5,268 bases of DNA from an archaeon (GTDB lineage: Archaea; Asgardarchaeota; Hermodarchaeia; Hermodarchaeales; Hermodarchaeaceae): the NCBI GenBank assembly GCA_016550405.1, contig JABXGX010000088.1, positions 1-5,268 on the forward strand, written 5' to 3'. How positions within the stretch are numbered: position 1 is the first letter of the stretch; each line of letters begins with the position of its first letter. This document shows positions 1 to 5,268 of this stretch, one piece after another. The position numbers and the translations under genes were made by a program. The notes beneath the pieces are model-generated. The model made no database searches. It worked only from the letters and a program-made list of their open reading frames with translations, and was not told the DNA's origin.

Positions 1-411
1 GGAGCACCACAACTAATCGCCTTAATTCACCTACTGACTATGGTGGCTGGAGGGCTTTTTGCATTCACTCTTTATCGAGGAAAAGGCATTTCGATCATAC
101 GAGTCGGACTTACCATCCTCGGTGTGGTGTCTCTTCCAATTGGTGTGTGTAGTATTGCAGCTGCTTTAGCGATTGCACCCTTTCAACGCCGGTGTGTGAT
201 TTGTGGAAAACAGATTACATGGGCAGTTTATCTTGAATGCCCTCACTGCCAGGTCTCGATGCACCGGTGGGGTTCTTGTCGAACGAAACGATTACAAAAA
301 ATCTTGGCAACCTTAGATGATGAAACGAAGATTCCCTATCTTGAATTGGTGTGTCCCAACTGTCATGAGTACATCTCACCTAACCAAAATGGGGGGAAGA
401 TAAGTGGCTGA
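1..411 (+). CDS. Partial membrane protein with C-terminal RING/PHD-like zinc module (5' end outside window)
   Basis: The frame is open from the first base to the TGA at 409-411, so the gene probably starts upstream. An internal ATG at 40 exists but falls inside a hydrophobic stretch and has no obvious ribosome binding site. Two hydrophobic segments are visible (roughly 13-84 and 94-180), then a soluble Cys-rich tail. Counting from the ATG at 40, the potential metal ligands are C52, C55, C67, C70, H75, C80, C105 and C108. This gives CxxC, CPxC, H-x4-C and CPxC, in the order C4HC3, enough for two zinc ions in a RING/PHD or treble-clef-like fold. The tail ends in a short polar stretch. The gene overlaps the next one by 8 bp, implying translational coupling with the CPBP protease. 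The family is not recognised by name. The exact fold, and any ubiquitin-ligase role, cannot be read from the ligands alone; a pair of simple zinc ribbons is the main alternative. Confidence 0.8.
   Translation, partial: GAPQLIALIHLLTMVAGGLFAFTLYRGKGISIIRVGLTILGVVSLPIGVCSIAAALAIAPFQRRCVICGKQITWAVYLECPHCQVSMHRWGSCRTKRLQKILATLDDETKIPYLELVCPNCHEYISPNQNGGKISG
391..398 (+). promoter_or_regulatory. Ribosome binding site for the CPBP protease gene
   Basis: The purine run GGGGGGAA lies inside the 3' end of the upstream gene, 5 nt before the GTG at 404. It supports the GTG start. The only upstream in-frame ATG (389) is followed after three codons by a TAA at 401-403, so translation of the protease cannot begin earlier than 404. 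Confidence 0.6.
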
Positions 412-1231
412 AAAGCAGTATCCTACCCGTTTTTGTCCTTTTTGCTCTTCACCCATTACTACTCCCACGAACTTTTGTGAAACATGTGGGGCGAAAATTA
501 CTTGGTCTATTAGTGAAGCCCAAACTCCACTTTGGCCATGGACCCCAAAATCGACATACATTATTACAATCATCACATATGGCGTTTCTCTCATCATAAC
601 CTTCGCGATCCTATTCTACTATCTGATTTTTTGGGGAATACCTCTGTTCGATTTTCCCTTCCTCTTGTTGGATCCCGGATTTCTCTTCATTCTCACTTTC
701 AGTGAGGTTGTCTTTATCATTATTCCTTGGGCCTTTGTTCGAAGTCTAAAGGTGAAGCGAGAAAGTCTTGGTGTTTCAACTGGCGGAATTCTACTCTTGA
801 TCAAAGATTTACTTCTTGGTATTCTCATCGGTTTGGCTATGGTTCCTCTAATACTTGCTATAGATCTCTATGAGATCCTTGGTCCTGGGGCAGGTCCTCC
901 ACCTACTCCGCCAACACCAACTGATTTGTTCTGGGTCGGAATGCTGTGTCTGTCAGTCATTTTTGTTATAGCACCTTCAGAGGAGTTTCTGTTCCGCGGT
1001 TTTGTCCAAAATTCCCTTGATGCTTATTATGGGCGCATTGGCGGTTTACTAGTTGCGTCAATGATATTTGGGCTTGCCCACCTTAATCCGCTGATTGGCG
1101 TTATTCACACCATCGGGGGAGTAATTTTAGGACTGGTTTTCCTGTGGCGGGGACGACGTCTAGCAGGACCTATTGCAGCACATGCTACCTACGATTGCAT
1201 TATTATCTTGTTGGATGCATTTCTTATTTGA
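404..1231 (+). CDS. CPBP (Abi/CaaX-type) family intramembrane metalloprotease with N-terminal zinc ribbon
   Basis: This is a 275-residue polytopic membrane protein. Residues 11-28 form a compact zinc ribbon (C11, C14, C25, C28), predicted to be cytosolic. Hydrophobic segments follow at about 51-78, 92-114, 127-153, 175-191, 213-229, 231-249 and 256-274. The C-terminal core carries the hallmarks of CPBP proteases (Pfam Abi/CPBP, the fold of the Rce1 CaaX protease): the EExxxR motif at E193, E194 and R198, the FxxxH motif at F222-H226, and HxxxD at H260-D264. All predicted catalytic or metal-binding positions are intact, so an active enzyme is expected. A Pro-rich loop (about 161-173) precedes the catalytic core. 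The start is GTG with a G-rich ribosome binding site, forced by a TAA immediately upstream in frame. It overlaps the preceding membrane zinc-finger gene by 8 bp and ends in tandem TGA TGA. The substrate is unknown; family roles include prenyl-protein processing, bacteriocin self-immunity and regulated membrane proteolysis. Confidence 0.9.
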   Translation: MAEKQYPTRFCPFCSSPITTPTNFCETCGAKITWSISEAQTPLWPWTPKSTYIITIITYGVSLIITFAILFYYLIFWGIPLFDFPFLLLDPGFLFILTFSEVVFIIIPWAFVRSLKVKRESLGVSTGGILLLIKDLLLGILIGLAMVPLILAIDLYEILGPGAGPPPTPPTPTDLFWVGMLCLSVIFVIAPSEEFLFRGFVQNSLDAYYGRIGGLLVASMIFGLAHLNPLIGVIHTIGGVILGLVFLWRGRRLAGPIAAHATYDCIIILLDAFLI

Positions 1232-1245
1232 TGACGAAACGAGAT

Positions 1246-4200
1246 TTATAAAAGACTGGGAAAAGGATTACCACATAGACTGTAATGTAACCAGCTTTGG
1301 GGTGAGGGGCCACGGGCTGCTAGTTTTCGACGTGTCTGCATTAAAGCGACTGCGACAGGGTCGCCTTCAAATAACTGCCGAACAATTGTTTGAGCAAATG
1401 CGGGTTGGACTTTCTCCGAGGGACGCCATCGCGAGAAGATGATAGATGGTATGCCAGCAGTTACAAAATGCCGGAGAAAACCAGCTTGTTCTGAACCATC
1501 CTCCATGGGCTCGGGGCGTGTACAATCGTCTAAGATTAGAATAGGCGCTCCTTTGAAGTATGTTGTGACGCCCACTTCAATCACTCTCAAGCTATCGGGT
1601 TGTGAAAGGGGAAGTTCGCCCTTCTGATGGTGGATTGTCGTTGGAGTAGAGAGATATAGTAGAGACCTTGGCTGATCAGTATTTGCGGTAAACAGATTCC
1701 GGGTGAAATCGCGTCCAAAAAGCACAATAGGCTCGGAAACGCCTTGCCGATGGGGAACAGCTGCAAGAAACATCTTTGTTATCTCTTCGGCTGTTTCTTT
1801 GCGAGAGGGATTATCTTCTGGGTTGGCATTCACACCAAGAACAACCGATAGTGCACCTCTTTGTGAGAGCGCCTTTGTTTTTAGAGTGCTCTCGAAGAAT
1901 TGAAAATCTGGTACCCATGCCATCGGGTACTTCAATCCCCAATATTCCTTCCCATCGAAAATAAGTTCAAAGGGGACATTATTTAGAAATCCGTCCGTGA
2001 TGAATTGGAGAAAACCATATTTGTGGTTCTCCAGCTCTCTTTCAAGAAGACTTGGAATCAGGCTCCTATACAGAAGGGATGCAATATCTTTCAAATCTGT
2101 CATAGATGGGAGGTGTCTCTGGGTTTTGATACCCTGAAGCGATTGTATAACGGAGGGGAGTTCGGATGAAATTGGTAAGGTATGGAGATTATGCCGTCCT
2201 ACATGATCAAGGGTCGAGACAATGATCCTTTGTTTTTCTAAAAGCACATCATAATTAATCAGAATCCAGCGACGGTCTGGGGGCATGAGCGCTGATAATT
2301 TTTGAAGCATTTTATAATCCTGCGGAATCATCCCCCTTCCCGGATCGGGACATGCAGCAGCTATTACGTTCCTGTTTACTTCAACTGTATCTATAATTTC
2401 TCTGAACTCGGTTCGAAGAGCTTCGTGTCGGGCCTGATATTCTTGTTCTGGCATTACTTTCGATGTTAGCTGGGATAATTGTCGCCTAATCTCACTGGCT
2501 TTTTGCAAGAGGGCCGTCTCCTCTTTTAATAACTTCATCAGCTCGCTACATCGTTCAAAGCCAAGATTATTCGTCAAAAAAGGCTGTAACCGCGCAACTT
2601 TTCGTGGAGTAGACCAATCAATAATTTGGTCAATAACGGCGCGTTCACCATGCTTATGATATATATGTGCTCCCAAAGTGATGGCTTCAGTTAGCACTTC
2701 ATTGATATGTGTCCAAGGAAGGGGAAGTTGATCTGCAGTGAAATCTGTGGGGATATCCAATTCTAAACCTAATCTAATGGCTTGTTTGATTGTTTGACTT
2801 GATGAGTTGAAATCAGCCGATTCGGCACGTAAACTAGCTTGTTTGAGTAAGGTGCGAAAATATTCCTCAGGGAATTCGCCTTCACTGAAAATCTCAGCGG
2901 CTTTTTCATAATACTCGAGTGCCTTTGCTGTATCTTCTTTTTCGAGTAATGGAGCTAGCTCATAGAGCAGTTTGGCTTCGATTATCGGATTTCTTGGTAG
3001 CTGCATCGCTTCAAGGGCACCAATTAGAGCCTCCTTTTGGAGATTTGGCTTTGCTAGCTGTTTGTATGCTTCTGCAAGTTGAAGATACGCTTCATTCTTA
3101 TCGAAAGTTGGCTCATCTCCAAAGTCCTTAATGGCTTGGCTTAGATATTGGGCTGCTTCAGAAAACTGATTGGTCTTCATCAACACAATGCCTAAGTTAA
3201 TGGCTGCCTCAGTTCTCAGTTCAGTGGGAAGCTGTTCATCATGAATGGCTTTTTCTAATACGGTTTGAATCTGTTCAGTAGGCTGGGAATCCAGTGACAG
3301 ATGAGCTAAACTAACAGTCAGTGTAGAAACGAGAAGGAGTTTCTCTTGTTCTCGTGCCCTTTGAAGTCCAGTCTGTAAAAAGGCGCGTTCCTCATCAATC
3401 TTTGCGAGTTTTTTAATCGAGTTCAGGAGTAGTCTGTATCCGCGGATTTCGAGCCTTTCTTCAGAAAGATTAGAAAGAAGGTTGAGTGCTAGTTTGCTTT
3501 GTTCGATTGCTTCTTGAAACTGAGCTAACTCTAAGAATAGTTCTCCAACTTGAATGTAGATATTGGCCTCCTGTTCAGGACGGGAGTGTTCGTGATAGTA
3601 ACGAATCACTTGTGTAAATTCTTGTTCGGCTTCCTTGCGTTTTCCTATCCGTAACAAAGCTTTTCCTTTCAACACATGGGTCTGCAATTCACGGGCCTTT
3701 TCTTTCAGCTTCGCGAATATGGTTATTGCACGATCAAAGAGCCGGAAGGCTCGAACATCCTGAACTAATCTACCTAAAATCTGAGCAACAACCAAGGCAC
3801 TTTCAGCGTAAGCAAGGTAGTTCTTCTGTGTTTCAAAATACTTGAGTGCCGTTTCACCATGGGGTAATGCCTCCTCCGGTTCTCCACGTTGTAGAATGAG
3901 GCGTGCGCGATGATATTCACAAAGAGCAAGCCCCGTTTTATCAGAGGAAGTTGTGAAGACAGATTGGGCTTGTTGAATGGTAGCATATGCCTTGTCTATA
4001 TACCCTTGAGCCAAATATGTGCTAGCCAGTCCAAAATAGGTATAGGCGCTTAGATGGGGCTTTCCTGCAGAATCCCATAGGCGAATCAGTTTGGTTAGAA
4101 TTTCTTCTGCTTCATTATGCTCATCTAGCTGCTGTAAAATTCGGGCATAATTTGTTAGAGTATCTCCACGCAAATCAAGGTCATCGATTTTTTCCAAGAG

Positions 4201-4665
4201 CTGAACTGCTTGTTTATAATGAACTGCACTTTCCCGATAGTTTCCAACTCGAGCTAAGCTATTTGCAGCTTTATTCAAGAGCGTAATCTGCGATGAAATG
4301 TCCTCATCACTCGGAGGAATTTGGAGTGCCTGAATATAGGCGCGGTTAGCTTCGTCAAAATAATCTAACTCCTCCATTATTAAAGCCATAGTGGTTAAGG
4401 CGCTTCTAAGAGCTGGAGGGTCGTTAACTTCCCGAAGAATCCGTACGGCTTGGGTACAACTGACTAAAGCCTCCATCTTTTGTCCCAAGGCTAGGAGGGC
4501 TTTCCCGATTTCTGTGGTGACTATCCCACTTTCGCGTTTCTTTCCTTCTTTTTGGTATTGATTCAGAGCTGCCTTCCACGATTTCAGTGCATCTTGGAAA
4601 GCTCGATTCAAATACTGTTCTCGACCTATGTTGAAAAGCGCATTCGCGTCAGGTTCAACGGACAC
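1246..4665 (-). CDS. TPR-CHAT protein: long tetratricopeptide array with C-terminal caspase-like CHAT domain
   Basis: This 1139-residue protein has no signal peptide or membrane segment, so it should be cytosolic. Residues 7-640 form about 16 TPR-like hairpins starting near 10, 49, 88, 127, 167, 206, 246, 287, 327, 367, 407, 446, 484, 525, 562 and 601. The period is 39-40 residues, longer than the classical 34. A charged helical, possibly coiled-coil linker spans about 705-765. The CHAT domain (about 795-1139; clan CD, related to caspases and separase) shows the conserved core strands, the DG-L-x-x-x-PFE-L element (891-901), the Cys strand ILILDDC with C1048, the AGIPSIIFSRW element (1070-1080) and the closing WLHYSLCGNP (1125-1134). 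The catalytic His strand LLYLSTP (1002-1008) has Pro1008 where the family has His; H1012 and H1013 follow. The start is GTG, preceded directly in frame by a TGA (4669-4671) and by a good ribosome binding site. In characterised relatives the TPRs sense a partner and the CHAT domain cleaves it; here substrate and activity are unknown. The 3' end converges on the protease gene with a 14 bp gap. Confidence 0.92.
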   Translation of the reverse strand: MSVEPDANALFNIGREQYLNRAFQDALKSWKAALNQYQKEGKKRESGIVTTEIGKALLALGQKMEALVSCTQAVRILREVNDPPALRSALTTMALIMEELDYFDEANRAYIQALQIPPSDEDISSQITLLNKAANSLARVGNYRESAVHYKQAVQLLEKIDDLDLRGDTLTNYARILQQLDEHNEAEEILTKLIRLWDSAGKPHLSAYTYFGLASTYLAQGYIDKAYATIQQAQSVFTTSSDKTGLALCEYHRARLILQRGEPEEALPHGETALKYFETQKNYLAYAESALVVAQILGRLVQDVRAFRLFDRAITIFAKLKEKARELQTHVLKGKALLRIGKRKEAEQEFTQVIRYYHEHSRPEQEANIYIQVGELFLELAQFQEAIEQSKLALNLLSNLSEERLEIRGYRLLLNSIKKLAKIDEERAFLQTGLQRAREQEKLLLVSTLTVSLAHLSLDSQPTEQIQTVLEKAIHDEQLPTELRTEAAINLGIVLMKTNQFSEAAQYLSQAIKDFGDEPTFDKNEAYLQLAEAYKQLAKPNLQKEALIGALEAMQLPRNPIIEAKLLYELAPLLEKEDTAKALEYYEKAAEIFSEGEFPEEYFRTLLKQASLRAESADFNSSSQTIKQAIRLGLELDIPTDFTADQLPLPWTHINEVLTEAITLGAHIYHKHGERAVIDQIIDWSTPRKVARLQPFLTNNLGFERCSELMKLLKEETALLQKASEIRRQLSQLTSKVMPEQEYQARHEALRTEFREIIDTVEVNRNVIAAACPDPGRGMIPQDYKMLQKLSALMPPDRRWILINYDVLLEKQRIIVSTLDHVGRHNLHTLPISSELPSVIQSLQGIKTQRHLPSMTDLKDIASLLYRSLIPSLLERELENHKYGFLQFITDGFLNNVPFELIFDGKEYWGLKYPMAWVPDFQFFESTLKTKALSQRGALSVVLGVNANPEDNPSRKETAEEITKMFLAAVPHRQGVSEPIVLFGRDFTRNLFTANTDQPRSLLYLSTPTTIHHQKGELPLSQPDSLRVIEVGVTTYFKGAPILILDDCTRPEPMEDGSEQAGFLRHFVTAGIPSIIFSRWRPSEKVQPAFAQTIVRQLFEGDPVAVALMQTRRKLAARGPSPQSWLHYSLCGNPFPSLL

Positions 4666-4672
4666 TGATCAA

Positions 4673-4679
4673 CTTCCTC
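4673..4679 (-). promoter_or_regulatory. Ribosome binding site for the TPR-CHAT gene
   Basis: Reading the - strand, GAGGAAG lies 7 nt upstream of the GTG at 4665-4663. This is a strong match to the anti-Shine-Dalgarno sequence at good spacing. Together with the in-frame TGA at 4669-4671 it decides the GTG start. Confidence 0.7.
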
Positions 4680-4716
4680 ACAGACACTTAATTGTCTACC
4701 CACAAAAGCCTAGCCA

Positions 4717-4726
4717 TCTAATAAAC
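4717..4726 (-). promoter_or_regulatory. Possible archaeal TATA box for the TPR-CHAT gene
   Basis: On the - strand, GTTTATTAGA is an A/T-rich TATA-like element about 55-60 nt before the start codon, with a purine-containing stretch just upstream that could act as a BRE. If transcription starts about 25 nt downstream, the leader would be roughly 30 nt and would include the ribosome binding site. The match is weak. It assumes archaeal promoter architecture, and A/T-rich runs are common in intergenic DNA. Confidence 0.25.
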
Positions 4727-4857
4727 GAATCTTCGGTTTTATCCATCTAGGACTCTCCAACTTCAATGGGAACTGTCGATTTAGCCCATGATTTTCTGAA
4801 GCGTCAATTTCACTCGCTGTTTCTGACTTAGGCTGACAAACTAATAATAGTCCTTCG

Positions 4858-5268
4858 CTAAAATTCAGTTCGATAATTCATACGCTCGAGAATATAGGTC
4901 AGAATGACAGTAATTAATGCAATTAGGTGTTTAAGGTACAACCAGATGCTTCGTGGAAAAGCGACTAAGGGATGGTATCCTAAAAGCGCCATAGTTCTGC
5001 CAATTTTATACCCAGTTTCCTTTTGCTGCTCTCGTCCTGCTTTAGGTCGCTGCTGAATAATCTCTATTCCAGGAAGATCTCTTGTTGTCCATCCAAATTG
5101 ACTAGCACGTAAATCACTACAAGTATACCAATCGTGTATTTCCTCAAGGTTTCCACCAATGTCCTCCAAGCGTTATCGGGAGTAAATTCATGCAGCACCG
5201 CGAGGGGGTTGGTTCTGTTTAGGCTCCCAGATTCCAATCCTCTTAAAGATTTTAATCAAAGGATCTAA
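4858..5268 (-). pseudogene. Decayed family 2 glycosyltransferase, C-terminal part (continues past the window edge)
   Basis: Reading the - strand from the window edge, one frame gives recognisable glycosyltransferase family 2 sequence broken by two stops: PPRGAA, TGA (5188-5190), IYSR, TAA (5173-5175), RLEDIGG, then an uninterrupted stretch to TAG at 4858-4860. The order Gly-Ala, then Ile/Tyr-x-Arg, then LEDIGG matches the acceptor-loop region of GT2 enzymes, which typically reads like RGAxxxYRRxxLEDIGG. Further hallmarks follow: FGWTTRDLPG (25-34 counted from the TTG codon at 5169), QRPKAG (40-45), then GYKIGR and LGYHPL, and a hydrophobic C-terminal segment (about 74-94). Because family similarity lies on both sides of both stops in the same frame, the stops look like mutations in a once-intact gene rather than a start at the TTG. 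The enzyme would have transferred a sugar from an activated donor at the membrane. It is transcribed in the same direction as the TPR-CHAT gene downstream. A sequencing error is possible but would need two independent substitutions. Confidence 0.72.

Larger units (their letters stand above)
4666..4857. other. Intergenic region between the glycosyltransferase remnant and the TPR-CHAT gene
   Basis: No convincing intact reading frame exists in this stretch on either strand. It contains the TPR-CHAT ribosome binding site and a weak TATA-like element, both on the - strand. Its distal part (about 4781-4840) encodes, in a frame different from the glycosyltransferase remnant, a short polar stretch that could be the eroded tail of that gene. 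I see no clear hairpin plus T-run terminator and no repeats. Confidence 0.55.

Noticed and set aside
1200..1260. Transcription terminator between the convergent protease and TPR-CHAT genes
   Set aside because: The gap is only 14 bp with no stable inverted repeat. The T-rich stretch at 1219-1229 is coding sequence of the protease and too weak to call.
1173..1442. An 89-residue + strand ORF overlapping the protease 3' end and the CHAT 3' end
   Set aside because: It is antisense to the well-conserved CHAT C-terminus and out of frame with the protease gene. It has no ribosome binding site and no recognisable family, so it is a shadow frame.
3774..3986. Short - strand ORF inside the TPR region, and + strand ORFs within 1439-3131
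   Set aside because: They lie entirely within the long TPR-CHAT coding sequence in other frames, with no family resemblance or start signals.
4817..4845. Imperfect dyad with GTTT/AAAC arms in the intergenic region
   Set aside because: Only four outer base pairs match before mismatches, so it is neither a convincing hairpin nor an operator.
4858..5169. Reading the glycosyltransferase remnant as an intact 103-residue gene starting at TTG 5169
   Set aside because: The TTG codes the Leu inside the LEDIGG motif of the family, similarity continues upstream in the same frame past two stops, and no ribosome binding site fits. A pseudogene explains it better.
5130..5258. Glycosyltransferase remnant explained by a single frameshift at about 5163-5169 (frame giving ...TPDNAW followed by EDIGG) instead of two stops
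   Set aside because: The frame with two stops gives the expected RGA and IYxR motifs immediately before LEDIGG. The alternative frame lacks these and meets a TGA at 5256-5258.

Overview
The window reads as a stretch of prokaryotic chromosome, most likely archaeal. It has moderate GC (low-to-mid 40s percent by eye), Shine-Dalgarno-like sites before both complete genes, GTG starts, and membrane proteins carrying Cys-rich zinc-binding modules. That last combination is common in archaea, including Asgard lineages, but no marker gene here fixes the taxonomy, so this is an inference.

Layout: (1) On the + strand, positions 1-411 hold the 3' part of a gene cut by the window edge. It encodes two membrane segments followed by a C-terminal Cys/His-rich module with a C4HC3 (RING/PHD-like) ligand order. 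(2) It overlaps by 8 bp with a complete GTG-start gene (404-1231) for a CPBP (Abi/CaaX-type) intramembrane protease with a four-Cys zinc ribbon fused to its N-terminus. The two are evidently one transcription unit. (3) On the - strand, ending only 14 bp from the protease stop, lies a 1139-residue TPR-CHAT protein (1246-4665). It has about 16 helical-hairpin repeats at a regular 39-40-residue spacing, a charged helical linker, and a C-terminal caspase/separase-like CHAT domain. The CHAT domain keeps the expected Cys (C1048) but has Pro at the place where the catalytic His of the dyad normally sits. (4) A gap of about 190 bp (4666-4857) holds its ribosome binding site and a weak TATA-like element. 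(5) At the right edge, on the - strand, is the C-terminal part of a family 2 glycosyltransferase interrupted by two in-frame stop codons (TGA at 5188-5190, TAA at 5173-5175), so it is a decaying gene.

How the parts may work together: the left half encodes a membrane proteolysis pair (a zinc-finger membrane protein and an intramembrane metalloprotease). The right half encodes a large cytosolic sensor-scaffold whose effector domain belongs to the caspase-like proteases. They are convergent rather than co-transcribed, so any joint function is speculation from proximity. There are no RNA genes, CRISPR arrays, insertion sequences or integration sites that I can see.
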